64,000 nucleotides of DNA from Phycisphaerales bacterium. GTDB taxonomy: Bacteria; Planctomycetota; Phycisphaerae; Phycisphaerales; UBA1924. Below the pieces are notes generated by a model that was given only the letters and a program-made list of their open reading frames with translations, had not been told where the DNA came from and ran no database searches. Position 1 is the stretch's first letter, and every line of letters starts with the position of its first letter. This document shows positions 8,769 through 18,747 of the stretch, one piece after another. The stretch is taken from the NCBI GenBank assembly GCA_023382935.1, contig JAHDXL010000007.1:62001-126000 (forward strand), read 5' to 3'. Both the position numbers and the translations under genes were made by a program.

Positions 8769-10319
8769 TCACTCGAACCTCAACGCCTTGACCGGATCCA
8801 TGCGTGCCGCCCGCATCGCCGGGATGGCCGCCCCGATCAGGCAGGTCAGCACGCCGGCCGCAAAGACCAACACCGCGTGCGTCCAGTTCATCTGGTTGGG
8901 CACCTCGATGAAGTAATACACCGTTGGATCCCAGATCACGATGCCCGTCGTCTGGCCGATCCAGTCATGAATCGGGTTGATGTTGCGGACGATCACGTAG
9001 GCCATTGCAACGCCCAGCACAGCCCCGACCACGCCGATCAGCAGCCCGTAACGCAGCCACAGCCACGCGATGCCCAGTTGCCCCGCGCCCAGCGCCCGCA
9101 GGATGCCCACGTCCTTGGTCTTCTCGCTGACCATGCTCCAGAAGATCGAGAGTACGAGGAACACGTTGGTGAAGCACACGATTCCGAAGATGAACAGCAC
9201 CAGCCCCGTTTCCTTCTCCACCGCCGAGATCAGGGTCGCGTTCTTCTCCTGCCACGTGCGGATGTCGATCGAGTATTCGCTGGGCACATCGTCGCGGTGG
9301 GCCGACGCGAACTGACCATACACGCGCGAGCACACGCTGCGCAGCGTCCACGAGTCGATGCCGGTTTTCGCCCTCACCAGCACGCTGGTGACCCGTGCGG
9401 GGTCGACCCCGATCACACGCGGCGGCGCCGGCAACTCCTCGCCGGTGTCCGGGTCGATCACCGTTTCAAACGGGCTGCCCGGCTCGGTCTTCTGCGCTTC
9501 GTCCATGTTCAGCATCGTCTGCAGCGCGTCCAGCCGCGCCAGCACGATCTGCGAGTCCGCGTCGTAGATCCCCGATTGAAACTCGTTGGCTACCGGAAAA
9601 CGCCGCGTCACCGCGTCGGCAAATCGCCCGTTCGAGTCGATCGCCAGCAGCGTGATCGTCAGAGTCCCGTTCCGAGGCATGAAGATGTTCTTGACGTCGA
9701 TCTGTCCGGAGGCCGTCGGCCTCATCGCCGTCATCGGCGTGTACCCGCCCCACGACTGGCGTTGATTCAGACCGGTCAGTTCGATGCCCGGCACCACCGC
9801 TGGCTCGGGGCCCATGCCGTCATCACGCGACAGGGCCAGCCCGTTCTCCAGCACTTGGCCCAGAAACGACGGGTCGGTGTGCTCCGGGAGGCGCAGATCA
9901 ACGCGAGCGCGATCCTTCGGCGTCGGCTTCTCCAGCGGACGCCAGAACAGCGTGCTCGCATAACCCGTCACCCGATCAAAACTCACCCCATCCACTCCGC
10001 GGATCGACACCGCCTGCAACTGGTCGTCCGGCAGGCGGATCATGCCGAAAGTCTCGATGATCGGTGCAGCGGCCGAGACCTCGGGTTCTCGCTCCAGCCG
10101 CGCGATCAAGTCCTCGTAATGGGCGAACCCTACGTTCGGCCAGGTGATCGCCACGTCGCCGATCAGCGTCCGCCCGGACTCCATCAGCGTCTTGAGAAAC
10201 CCGCCCATGACCGACCAGGTCACCAGGATGGTGCCGGTCGACAGCATCACCGCCACCAGCGACAGCAGCGGCATGATCTTGCTGGTCAGGTATCGGCGAT
10301 TGAGCAGGGACTGATACAA
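8769..10319 (-). CDS. FtsX-like ABC permease, LolC/LolE type
   Basis: Membrane partner of the downstream ATPase. One N-terminal helix (LLSLVAVMLSTGTILVTWSVMGG) is followed by a periplasmic domain of about 300 residues and three C-terminal helices. The C-terminus ends AARMDPVKALRFE, the classic FtsX/MacB tail. Conserved SEKTKDVGILRALG marks the coupling loop that contacts the ATPase. TTG 10319 is chosen because GGAGG lies four bases before it and it avoids the upstream gene; a GTG at 10391 would overlap that gene. The length (516) is larger than E. coli LolC (about 400) because of the periplasmic part. Confidence 0.87.
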   Translation of the reverse strand: MYQSLLNRRYLTSKIMPLLSLVAVMLSTGTILVTWSVMGGFLKTLMESGRTLIGDVAITWPNVGFAHYEDLIARLEREPEVSAAAPIIETFGMIRLPDDQLQAVSIRGVDGVSFDRVTGYASTLFWRPLEKPTPKDRARVDLRLPEHTDPSFLGQVLENGLALSRDDGMGPEPAVVPGIELTGLNQRQSWGGYTPMTAMRPTASGQIDVKNIFMPRNGTLTITLLAIDSNGRFADAVTRRFPVANEFQSGIYDADSQIVLARLDALQTMLNMDEAQKTEPGSPFETVIDPDTGEELPAPPRVIGVDPARVTSVLVRAKTGIDSWTLRSVCSRVYGQFASAHRDDVPSEYSIDIRTWQEKNATLISAVEKETGLVLFIFGIVCFTNVFLVLSIFWSMVSEKTKDVGILRALGAGQLGIAWLWLRYGLLIGVVGAVLGVAMAYVIVRNINPIHDWIGQTTGIVIWDPTVYYFIEVPNQMNWTHAVLVFAAGVLTCLIGAAIPAMRAARMDPVKALRFE

Positions 10320-10344
10320 GCGGCCTCCGTGCCTGACCCAGACT

Positions 10345-11322
10345 CTAGCGGGGCTGGGTCGCGCTGAGACAGAGAATCTCGAACGCCACATGGGCTGCCA
10401 GTAGAGCCGTGTTCTGGGCCACGTCGCGGTCCGGCAGCACCTCGACTACGTCCGCCCCGGCCACATGCACTCCCGCCAGCGAGCGCAGGATCGCCAGCAC
10501 CTCCGTCGAACTGAACCCGCCGATGCTGGGTGTGCCCGTGCCCGGCGCAAAGGCCGGGTCCACGACGTCAATGTCGAACGTGATGTACGCCGGCTCCTCG
10601 TCCAGATGTCGCACGAAACCGGCCAGCGTGCCCGGGCCCGCGTCGGCCCATTCCTCGCGCGTCACGATCGTCACGCCGTTCTCGCGGGCAAAGTCCAGGT
10701 CGCCGGCGGTGTTGAGCGGGCCCTTGATGCCGATCGAGATCATCCGGCGCGGGTTGATGATCCCGCGCTCGATGGCCCGGATGAACGGGCTGGCGTGGCT
10801 CCAGCGCTCGCCCCATACGGAGTCGACCGTGTCCAGGTGGCTGTCAAAGTGAATCAGCGCCAGTCCGCCGGAGGGCGACCCGCACCGGCGCCACGTCGCC
10901 TCGATGTTCGCATAGGCGATCGAGTGATCACCCCCCAGCGCCAGCAGGCGCGTCGTCGGCTCGGCCAGCCCCGTCGCCCACGCGGCCACGTCCTCGATGC
11001 ACTCGCCCGGATGAAACGGCTTCACCGGCGCGTCCCCCGCATCGGCCAGCGAGAACGCCTCGCACACATCCACCCCGTGCGCGATCGAGAATCGCTTCAG
11101 GTACTGAGACGCATCGCGGATTGCCCGCGGCCCGAACCGTGCCCCTGGCCGGTAGGTCACCCCGGAATCATACGGCACGCCGTAAACCGCCCAATCCACT
11201 GGGCGATTGTCTGGCAAAACGTCCTCGAGCCGTGGATAACGGGCAAAGGTCGCGATCCCCGCAAAGCGCGGGCTGATGCGTGAGTCGGGCAGATTGGTCC
11301 GTGGGTGCGACATCTCCCACAT
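10345..11322 (-). CDS. Arginase/agmatinase family hydrolase
   Basis: A ureohydrolase of 325 residues, probably agmatinase (agmatine to putrescine and urea) though arginase or another guanidine substrate cannot be excluded. The manganese-binding motifs are present: GGDHS, FDSHLD (Ser replaces the usual Ala of DAHxD) and FDIDVVDPAFAPGTGTP. The N-terminal GVPYDSGVTYRPGARFGPRAI is a typical agmatinase signature. ATG 11322 or 11313 could start it. The gene is followed 25 bases later by the permease gene on the same strand, so they may be co-transcribed. Confidence 0.88.
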   Translation of the reverse strand: MWEMSHPRTNLPDSRISPRFAGIATFARYPRLEDVLPDNRPVDWAVYGVPYDSGVTYRPGARFGPRAIRDASQYLKRFSIAHGVDVCEAFSLADAGDAPVKPFHPGECIEDVAAWATGLAEPTTRLLALGGDHSIAYANIEATWRRCGSPSGGLALIHFDSHLDTVDSVWGERWSHASPFIRAIERGIINPRRMISIGIKGPLNTAGDLDFARENGVTIVTREEWADAGPGTLAGFVRHLDEEPAYITFDIDVVDPAFAPGTGTPSIGGFSSTEVLAILRSLAGVHVAGADVVEVLPDRDVAQNTALLAAHVAFEILCLSATQPR

Positions 11323-11550
11323 GGTAGCGGACGCCCCGACCGATGATCGGGCCTGATGGTGCGCGGGGAGCCGGGACCGTTTCAAGGGGGCAAAGCGGCT
11401 CGTCCTTCGCGCCCGCTGCAAACTGAGCGCGGTCTGAGCGCGAACTTGAGGCAACCTTGATGCGACACCTCGCGGTGACTGGGCACAATGCTCCCGCGTG
11501 TGCGTTTGGCTCGGCTCTCCACCCACCGAAACCCATCGAGGAGTCAACAG

Positions 11551-12561
11551 ATGTCTCAAGTCAGACGAAGCGCGTTCACTCTCATCGAACTGCTCGTCGT
11601 CATTGCCATCATCGCATTACTCATCGGGATTCTGCTCCCTGCCCTGGGCAGCGCCCGCAAGGCCGCACGCGCCGTTGCCGCCGCCGCGGCCGCACGCTCG
11701 GTCGGGCAGGGCATGGCGACCTATACGTCGGCCAACGCCGAGCGCTTCGCCGCCTCCTACATGTACGGCGCCGATCAGAGTAGCGGAACGTGGCGCCTCG
11801 AGGACCAGCAGATCACCAACCCCAACCCCGGCAACGGGTACATCCACTGGTCTTACACCCTCTTCGACTCCGGCGACGTGCCCGCCGACGCCTTCACCAC
11901 TCCGGCCGTCACCAACGGCGGCGCGCCCCGCACCAACCCCGGACCTGATCCAGCCAACTGGGAGCCCGGACAGGTCAACGACCTCGGGCAATCAGGCAGT
12001 TCGGAGTATCCCATGGACCGTCAGGTGCCCCGCATCGCCTTCACTGGCAACGCGGCGCTCTTCCCCCGCAACAAGTTCTGGTCGTCCTCGGGGCAGCGCA
12101 AGAACCGCTTCGTCAAGGAGAGCGAGATCTTCTCGGCCTCCAAGACCATCCTCCTCACCGAGTTTTACGACAACAAGGAGGGCTGGACTTCGCTGGCCGA
12201 CACCAACAACGGCGTCATCAAGAGCCACCGCTCCATCACACCCTTCATCGGTCGCTCGGCCGGCGCCAACGTCTACGCGGAGCCCAACATCGGGACCCTG
12301 CCCCGCTTCGTCTATCCCCCGAGGGAAGCCCTGCTGACCGATGAACAGTTGGGCGCCAACATGATCAACGACGCCAACTCCACGCTCAACGCTGTAGGGC
12401 GCCACCACCCCGGCGGCAAGGTCAACTTCGTCTTCGTCGATGGACACGTCGAAGCCATGACCGTCTTCGACAGCGTGCGCGACCGTCTGTGGGGTGACCG
12501 CTTCTACAGCATCACCGGCAACAACCGCGTCGATCTCGATTTCAACCCCTGGCGCGACTGA
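11551..12561 (+). CDS. Prepilin-type protein with H-x9-DG C-terminus
   Basis: A 336-residue type II pseudopilin-like protein. The leader MSQVRRSA is cut before FTLIELLVVIAIIALLIGILLP, with Glu+5, followed by ARKAARAVAA. The secreted body ends with HHPGGKVNFVFVDGHVEAM, the H-x9-DG element of the planctomycete DUF1559-like family. ATG follows GAGGAG at the usual distance. Planctomycetes carry many such genes scattered through the genome; whether they build pili or act as secreted proteins is not known. The dockerin gene follows on the same strand. Confidence 0.93.
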   Translation: MSQVRRSAFTLIELLVVIAIIALLIGILLPALGSARKAARAVAAAAAARSVGQGMATYTSANAERFAASYMYGADQSSGTWRLEDQQITNPNPGNGYIHWSYTLFDSGDVPADAFTTPAVTNGGAPRTNPGPDPANWEPGQVNDLGQSGSSEYPMDRQVPRIAFTGNAALFPRNKFWSSSGQRKNRFVKESEIFSASKTILLTEFYDNKEGWTSLADTNNGVIKSHRSITPFIGRSAGANVYAEPNIGTLPRFVYPPREALLTDEQLGANMINDANSTLNAVGRHHPGGKVNFVFVDGHVEAMTVFDSVRDRLWGDRFYSITGNNRVDLDFNPWRD

Positions 12562-12627
12562 CCTCATCGGCCCGGGCCGAGACATCGGCTCGCGCCGCTT
12601 CGGCATCGTCAAGGCGGTGCGTCACAA

Positions 12628-12644
12628 GCCCGAAGCGTTCGGGC
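12628..12644 (+). other. Perfect hairpin between prepilin and dockerin genes
   Basis: GCCCGAA-GCG-TTCGGGC forms a perfect 7-bp stem with a 3-base loop, 67 bases after the prepilin stop and 74 before the next start. There is no T tract, so it may act as an RNA stability or processing element rather than a terminator. Confidence 0.4.
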
Positions 12645-12717
12645 GGCGCGATCGCCACCTGCGGAAATGGCCGGTTTCGTGCACCAGCGCCGGCTGTCCT
12701 TTCAAGGGAGATCAATC

Positions 12718-15378
12718 ATGCGGACGAATCTTCGTTTGACTCTGATGTGCGCACTAGCCGGAGCCGCCGCCGGGCTGGCGGGCGCCACCGACGCTCCGTT
12801 CCTCATCAACGGCTCGGGCGCCACCCTGCTCGAAGCCCTGTTCAACGCCCCGGCCTCCACCAACGACTTCATCGACGTCGATGGCGACGGACTGATCGCC
12901 CTCGACGGTGATCAGTTGGCGCCGGCCAACCCCAGACCCATCGGCACTGCCGACGCCTGGTGGATCATGACCTATCGCGTCGTCGGCTCCGTCAACGGCT
13001 TTGCGGAACTGCGCGACTGGAGCATCGTCTCCGCCACCGCTCCCGACCTCGACCCCGCCAACCTCACTTTCAACTCCGACTTCTCCGATTCTTCCCTATT
13101 CAACCGCTCCCAGTTCGTTATTGCCGGCGTTCGCCAGCCCCTCGGGAACGTGAACAACCCGGGCGCCTCGCCTGTCCGATCGTTCACCGACGGTACCTAC
13201 CGCGTGACCACCGGTACCGGAAGCGGCACCGGCCTGAATATCGACTTCGCAGCCATTGACGTCCCTGTTGCCTGGGCCGTGCTCCAGAGCGGAACCCCCG
13301 CCTACAACAAAGCGCCCACCACCGCAGGCTACGGGAGCAACCCCGTCGTCTCGCTCAACAAGGACGGCACCATAGCCGGCGAAACCAACGCCCTGGAAGT
13401 GCTCACCAGCCCCAACGGGCACACCCTCAACACCAACACCTTCTCACCCGACGAAAACACCATCTTCGACGTCGTCATCACCCTCACTCCCGTCTCCGCG
13501 ATGGTCAACTACGGCGTCGGTCTTTCCCAGATCGAGATGTCCGACCTGCGGCACCTCTTCGGCACCGGGCGACGGATCAACGGCGAAAACCTCGTCGCCG
13601 TCACACGCGACTCCGGTTCGGGCACCCGCAACGCCTTTGCCAACGGCATCTGCCTCGACCCGTCCTTCTGCATCGGCGAGAACATCGGCCCCCGCACCGT
13701 CTCCAGCGGGCGCGATCTGCTCGGTCCCAACTGGCAACCCTCCAACAAGGGCGGTTCGAGCCGTGTCGAGGGCACCGTTCGCAATCACCGGTTGGCCATC
13801 GGTCACACCGGAGCCGAACGCGGCGAATCGGCCGGCTGGATCATCAACGGCGCCGCCGACGTACTGGCTGTCCGCTCCGACATTAAGGGCGGCACCGCCT
13901 TCGCCCGCCCCAACCTGGCCAATGTCATCGATGGCGGGCTCAACGGCTACAACATCGTCGGTCCGGGCGTCATTGCCACCGTCGGCGACCCCCGCTCCAA
14001 CTCGCCGGCCGTTGGCGGCTGGGGCTGGAGTCCCTCCGAAATCGGTCCCTATCCGCGCCCGGTCCAGCCCATGGATAACGCGCAGGCTGCCGCCTACGTC
14101 AACAACATCACCCGCTCGGTCGCGTCGTTCGTCGATCTTCCCGGCTCAGATCAGAACCTCTTCACGCCCGGGGAGTTCCTGGCCACGCAGTTCCTGCTCG
14201 TCGCGGCCACGAACTACGTACCCAACCAGAACATTCTGCCCGATGACGAGTGCGTCTTGCCCATCGCCAATCCCGAACTCAACCAGACTCTTCAGAACTT
14301 CATCCTGAACCAGTCTGGCAACGTGCTCGGGCTGCCCAACTACCAGACCTTCAACTACCTCAACTCCGCCGGACAGGTGCCCACCCGCACCACCAGCGTG
14401 GCCTACTCCGACGCCACTGCACCGGGCGGCTCGCCCACCGGTGCGAACTACGTCGACCAGTCGGGCAATGCCGTGGTCTACGGCACGCTCATGAGCGGTT
14501 CCAACCGCAACAAGATCGCCGGCGACTTCAACAACGACGGCACCCGCTCGGCTGCCGATGCGCCTGACATGATCGCCGCCTGGCGCCAACGCCACGCCGG
14601 CGGGCCGGTCTGGGCTCCCGGAACCAACGCCGTCATTGAAATCCTTGGCGACTTCACCGGCGACGGGAACTTCAACGCCGACGATGTTCGCTACTGGGCC
14701 GATGGCCTGGTCCTGATCAACGGCAAACTCAGCCGCGCCACCGGCTTCAGTGCCGTCGACAATGCCTTCGCGGGCAACTTCTTCGGCACCACCCTTGCCA
14801 CCGGCACCTATCAGCCCGGTGACTCCCGCGCCGACGTGTCCGGCCCCGCTGCACGCCACACCCCCGGCTTCAACCCCATCGGGTGCGACGGCGTGGTGAA
14901 CATCCACGACATCGACTACGTGTGCGCCAACTTCGGCGACTGGGACGGACCAAGCCCCGCCCGCTCGCTCGATGACGCCGTCCGCATGGACCTTTCCTGC
15001 GACATGAACGGCGACCTGATCGTCAATGCCGAAGACGTCCGCGTCATCCTCGAAGACATCCTCGACTCCACACTCGGCGACCTCAACCTCGACGGCGTCG
15101 TCAACTCGGTCGACTGCAACATCATCCGCGCCAACGTCGGCCAGACCGGCGTCGGCTACGGGAACGGCGACGCCAACTGTGACGGCATCGTCAACGTCTA
15201 CGACCTGCCCTGCCCCGTCGATACCAACTGCGACGGCATCCTCAACTTCTTCGATGTCCAGCAGTTCCTCGCTGACTTCGCCGCCGCCAATCTCATGGCC
15301 GACTACACCGGCGACCGCGCCTTCAACTTCTTTGACGTGCAGCAGTTCCTCCAGCGATTCTCCGCCGGATGCAACTGA
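12718..15378 (+). CDS. Secreted phosphate-binding-like protein with dockerin repeats
   Basis: An 886-residue secreted protein starting at ATG 12718 after AAGGGAG. The signal peptide ends about residue 22 (AGLAGA). The next 500 residues resemble a PstS-like substrate-binding fold, seen in GSGATLLEALF near the mature start and TRDSGSGTRNAF, the anion-binding loop pattern. From about residue 600 come acidic calcium-type loops (GDFNNDGTRSAADA, GDFTGDGNFNADD, GDLNLDGVVNSVD, CDGILNFFDVQQF), at least six, as in dockerins. The last copies and the terminal GCN fit the GC-type dockerin of Phycisphaerae. It probably anchors a binding protein at the cell surface. Confidence 0.85.
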   Translation: MRTNLRLTLMCALAGAAAGLAGATDAPFLINGSGATLLEALFNAPASTNDFIDVDGDGLIALDGDQLAPANPRPIGTADAWWIMTYRVVGSVNGFAELRDWSIVSATAPDLDPANLTFNSDFSDSSLFNRSQFVIAGVRQPLGNVNNPGASPVRSFTDGTYRVTTGTGSGTGLNIDFAAIDVPVAWAVLQSGTPAYNKAPTTAGYGSNPVVSLNKDGTIAGETNALEVLTSPNGHTLNTNTFSPDENTIFDVVITLTPVSAMVNYGVGLSQIEMSDLRHLFGTGRRINGENLVAVTRDSGSGTRNAFANGICLDPSFCIGENIGPRTVSSGRDLLGPNWQPSNKGGSSRVEGTVRNHRLAIGHTGAERGESAGWIINGAADVLAVRSDIKGGTAFARPNLANVIDGGLNGYNIVGPGVIATVGDPRSNSPAVGGWGWSPSEIGPYPRPVQPMDNAQAAAYVNNITRSVASFVDLPGSDQNLFTPGEFLATQFLLVAATNYVPNQNILPDDECVLPIANPELNQTLQNFILNQSGNVLGLPNYQTFNYLNSAGQVPTRTTSVAYSDATAPGGSPTGANYVDQSGNAVVYGTLMSGSNRNKIAGDFNNDGTRSAADAPDMIAAWRQRHAGGPVWAPGTNAVIEILGDFTGDGNFNADDVRYWADGLVLINGKLSRATGFSAVDNAFAGNFFGTTLATGTYQPGDSRADVSGPAARHTPGFNPIGCDGVVNIHDIDYVCANFGDWDGPSPARSLDDAVRMDLSCDMNGDLIVNAEDVRVILEDILDSTLGDLNLDGVVNSVDCNIIRANVGQTGVGYGNGDANCDGIVNVYDLPCPVDTNCDGILNFFDVQQFLADFAAANLMADYTGDRAFNFFDVQQFLQRFSAGCN

Positions 15379-15483
15379 GCCACCGGGGAAGTTGGCGTGG
15401 ACTCTCCCGCCTGTGGCTCGACCCCGTGTGTGACCTCCTTTGGGGCGGGAGACGAGCATTCGTCACACCGCCGACCACAACGC

Positions 15484-15523
15484 CGCACCGCCTGGATTCC
15501 CTTCCGGGCGGTGCGTGTTTTTT
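15484..15523 (+). terminator. Intrinsic terminator after the dockerin protein gene
   Basis: A perfect 9-bp stem CGCACCGCC (15484-15492) / GGCGGTGCG (15507-15515) is followed by TGTTTTTT. It lies 105 bases after the stop codon of the dockerin gene and 95 before pilT. Confidence 0.85.
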
Positions 15524-15618
15524 GCCCGGGCCAACCGGGTCTCGATTGTTGACCACTTCGTCGCCTTTTGCGCGGTATGATTGGTCGTACCGACTTCGGT
15601 GCGGCAAAGGAGCGCCTC

Positions 15619-16746
15619 ATGATCTCGGGAAGCCTGAGCATCCAGAAACTCCTCGGCGCGATGAAAAAACTTGACGCCTCCGACCTGCATATCAAGGTCG
15701 GCATCCCGCCCACCTACCGCATCGGAGGCCGCCTGCGCCCGGTGGAAGCAGACCCGCTCACCGAGGAAGAGGCCGACCACCTGCTCGACCCCATCATCGA
15801 GCCGGGCAAGATGGAGCGCTACATCAAGACCGGCAACCTGGACTTCGCCTGGCACCTGCCCGACGGCGACCGCTTCCGCGTCAACGTCTACCGCTCGGGC
15901 GCACACACCCACGCCGCCATCCGTCGCGTCAAGGCCGAAATCCCCGACTACGCCGCCCTCCACCTGCCGCCCATCTACGAGAAACTCGTCAACGAGACCA
16001 ACGAGGGCCTCATCCTCGTCGTAGGCGTGACCGGCTGCGGCAAGAGTTCCACCCAGGCCGCGATGGTCAACCAGGTTAACCTCACCCGAAGTGAGCACAT
16101 CATCACCATCGAAGACCCGGTCGAGTATCGATTCACGCCCGCCAAGTCCATCATCTCGCAGCGCGAAATCGGCATCGACGTCGAGAGTTTTCCCGTCGCG
16201 CTGCGCTACGTTGTGCGCCAGGATCCGGATGTGATCTTCATCGGCGAAATGCGCGACCAGGAAACGGTCCTCGCTGCCATTCAGGCCGCCGAGACCGGAC
16301 ACCTTGTCTTCGCCACGCTCCACACCGCCGACACCATGCAGGCCTTCGGGCGCATGCTCGAGTTCTTCCCCGAGAGCGAGCGCGGCTTCATCCGCAGTTC
16401 ACTGGCGTCCAGTCTACGCGCCATCCTGGCCCAGCGGCTTCTTCCGGCCGTTCCCGGCTTCGAAGTCAAAGTCGTCCCCGCCTGTGAGGTGCTCATCTCC
16501 AACAGCACCGTGCGCGAACACATCCGCGACAATCGCGAGAACGACCTGCCGGCCATCGTCAACTCCAGCGCCGGCGAAGGCATGCAGAGTTTCACCCAGG
16601 CGCTGGCCGACCTCGTCCGCAAGGAATGGATCGACCTGCTCACTGCCCTCGACTTTGCCCCCAACCGCGAAGCCCTCCAGAGCATGGTCCGCGGACTGGA
16701 AGTCAAGGCTTCCACCCTCGTCGGACGCATCCGCGGCAAGACTTGA
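15619..16746 (+). CDS. pilT: PilT-family twisting/retraction ATPase
   Basis: Hexameric cytoplasmic ATPase that depolymerises type IV pili. The 375-residue protein has the PilT N-terminal domain (DASDLHIKVGIPPTYRIGG), Walker A GVTGCGKSS (Cys instead of Ser in the usual TGSGKST), Asp box ITIEDPVEYRF, Walker B with VIFIGEMRDQET, and the HTAD His box. The C-terminus is typical of PilT rather than of the longer PilB/GspE. ATG 15619 is set by AAAGGAG seven bases upstream. No other pilus machinery gene is adjacent, though prepilin genes and a chemotaxis cluster are within 12 kb. Confidence 0.92.
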   Translation: MISGSLSIQKLLGAMKKLDASDLHIKVGIPPTYRIGGRLRPVEADPLTEEEADHLLDPIIEPGKMERYIKTGNLDFAWHLPDGDRFRVNVYRSGAHTHAAIRRVKAEIPDYAALHLPPIYEKLVNETNEGLILVVGVTGCGKSSTQAAMVNQVNLTRSEHIITIEDPVEYRFTPAKSIISQREIGIDVESFPVALRYVVRQDPDVIFIGEMRDQETVLAAIQAAETGHLVFATLHTADTMQAFGRMLEFFPESERGFIRSSLASSLRAILAQRLLPAVPGFEVKVVPACEVLISNSTVREHIRDNRENDLPAIVNSSAGEGMQSFTQALADLVRKEWIDLLTALDFAPNREALQSMVRGLEVKASTLVGRIRGKT

Positions 16747-16749
16747 TCC

Positions 16750-18468
16750 TCACGGCCGCACCAGGCGCCGCCCGGCCGGAACTACCTCCAGCACCGTCGG
16801 CTCGCTCAACCCGGGCCACCAGATCGTGACGCGCTCCGCGCGAGTCGCCGCGCCCAGGCCCGCGACCACTTCGAAACCCATCTGCTTGCCCGCGTGCCCG
16901 CCGATGCCCACGACTTGATGCACCTGCGCCGTCGCCGCGCCCGGCCCGTCTCCATCCAGGTCCGTCTCGATCTGCACGATCGCTCCGAGCGCATCGCGCG
17001 CCACGCCGCGCTGCGGGTCGCCCTCAAGCATCAGCACGAGGCTGTGCCCCGTCCCACGTTCGATCGCCTGGTTCAGATACACCTTCAGCGTCGGTGTTCG
17101 CCCCGCCTTTTCCGCCTCGCTGTACCTGAAAAACGCCTGCCCGACCACGATGTCCAGGTCGCCATCCAAATCCACGTCGGCCAGCGAGATCTGCGCCGAC
17201 CCGTCGTTGTCCAGGTTCGCCCACGCCGTCACGTCCACCAGCGACCCGTCCGGCAGTTGTCGCCACGCGCGCAGGCGCTGATCGTCCGGGTAGTCGCCGC
17301 TGGAGATCAGCACATCCAGCCGCCCGTCAAGGTCCAAATCAGCCAACTGCCCAAACAGGTCGCCCTGGTTCCAGTTGCGCACCGCCGGATCGCCCGGCAC
17401 GCGATCGAGCGCCAAACGCGCATCAACGGCAAACCGTTCCCCCGCCGCGCCGCCCAGCAGCACCCGCGTTCGATCCGAACTCTCCCCCGCCCAGGCGTGC
17501 GTGATCTCGGTGAGGAGCAGATCGAACGCCCCATCGTTGTTCACGTCACCAATGCTCGCGTCGAACGTGTTGCCGTTGGCGCGGTACGGCCTCTCATCGG
17601 CGCGATCAAACCGCGCATCCACCTTCGCCCGTTCCTTCAGCCATTCCGGATGCTTCCCGTGCCGGATCTCATCGCCATCAACGCCCAACTGCGGCGCCAC
17701 GTCGACCCAGGTCGGCCCGTGGTGGTCTGAGGCGCCCGCCCACAGCCGATTCCACCGCCGACCGTAGTTCAACTCCAGGATCGATGCCCGGTCCACCGGC
17801 CGCGTCTGGCCCGCGTCCAGCCGCACGATCATGGCCCCATAGGTCGGCCGTCCGCCCGCGTCCTTTTCCTCGTCGAATGCGAACTCATCTTCCGGCAGCG
17901 CCTCGCGCACGAACTCAACCGCCCCGTCCGCGCCGCGACGCTGCATCAGCAGGTCGTTCGTAAACGCCTCGACGCTTTCGCCATACCTCTTGTACCAATT
18001 GCCCAGGTACACATCGAGCAGCCCGTCGTTGTTCACGTCGCCCACCGCCACGCACGCTGTCGTCTTCGCCGTGGCCGCAGGAATCAGGACCAACTCGCCA
18101 AACGTCCCGTTGCCATTTCCGCGACACCAACCCGTTGCCCGCAAGGGGTCGGTCTTGTCCGTGACATTGCGAGTGACGATTGCGTCGCGCTTCCCGTCGT
18201 TGTCGATGTCCGCGAACACCAGGCAGTCGCCGTCGTCCACCGCGGGCAGTTCGGCGTTCTCGACCGGCACGAAGCGCACGCCCTTGCCGTCCGCGCCCGG
18301 CTGGTTTAAGAACACGCGCGTGCGATCGACCACTGCGTCCGGCCTCGTGTCCCCGTTCAGATCGACCAGCACCACCCGCGTCGCGGACAACCCACCCAGC
18401 CCGACTGCGTCGGTTACATCCACGAACTGGATCTGCGCAGGCAACGCCAGAATCAGGTGAACCAGCAT
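16750..18468 (-). CDS. FG-GAP/VCBS repeat protein with ASPIC-like C-terminus
   Basis: A secreted beta-propeller-like protein of 572 residues. A short signal (MLVHLILALPAQ) is followed by several FG-GAP repeats with calcium-type loops (DLNGDTRPD, DIDNDGKRD, DVNNDGLLD, DLDLDGRLD, DVDLDGDLD). The C-terminal part ends in VTIWWPGLSEPTVLEV, an ASPIC/UnbV feature of the CRTAC family. Such proteins are numerous in planctomycetes and are thought to mediate adhesion or binding. ATG 18468 is preferred over GTG 18474. It converges tail to tail on pilT with three bases between stops. Confidence 0.88.
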   Translation of the reverse strand: MLVHLILALPAQIQFVDVTDAVGLGGLSATRVVLVDLNGDTRPDAVVDRTRVFLNQPGADGKGVRFVPVENAELPAVDDGDCLVFADIDNDGKRDAIVTRNVTDKTDPLRATGWCRGNGNGTFGELVLIPAATAKTTACVAVGDVNNDGLLDVYLGNWYKRYGESVEAFTNDLLMQRRGADGAVEFVREALPEDEFAFDEEKDAGGRPTYGAMIVRLDAGQTRPVDRASILELNYGRRWNRLWAGASDHHGPTWVDVAPQLGVDGDEIRHGKHPEWLKERAKVDARFDRADERPYRANGNTFDASIGDVNNDGAFDLLLTEITHAWAGESSDRTRVLLGGAAGERFAVDARLALDRVPGDPAVRNWNQGDLFGQLADLDLDGRLDVLISSGDYPDDQRLRAWRQLPDGSLVDVTAWANLDNDGSAQISLADVDLDGDLDIVVGQAFFRYSEAEKAGRTPTLKVYLNQAIERGTGHSLVLMLEGDPQRGVARDALGAIVQIETDLDGDGPGAATAQVHQVVGIGGHAGKQMGFEVVAGLGAATRAERVTIWWPGLSEPTVLEVVPAGRRLVRP

Positions 18469-18747
18469 CCCCACAGCCTATCGTGCTGCCGGGTCGATCG
18501 ACTCTCCGTGCCGATGGCGGGGCCGGTTTCCAACCGGACGGGTGCCCCGACGGGCCTCGAGGCAAGGCGTGCGGCTTTCCCGCCCAACGATGCCTCCATC
18601 TCCAACCCCCGCCCCGCTGGTGAGCCTACGATCCGTCATTCCGGCGGGAGCAATGGCCACCGAGGCCCCGTCCCGCCGGACCCGACGCGCACTTCAATGC
18701 TCGAGTGGACGCACCGGTGTGGACCAATGGGCATTTGAAGGAAGCGC

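Noticed and set aside
8877-10367. Long plus-strand open frame opposite the LolC-type gene
   Set aside because: His/Arg-rich shadow of the permease with no ribosome site or domain.
12668-12683. Sigma-54-like TGGCCGGTTTCGTGCA before the dockerin gene
   Set aside because: Only TGGC and TGCA agree; matches of this quality are expected by chance in GC-rich DNA.
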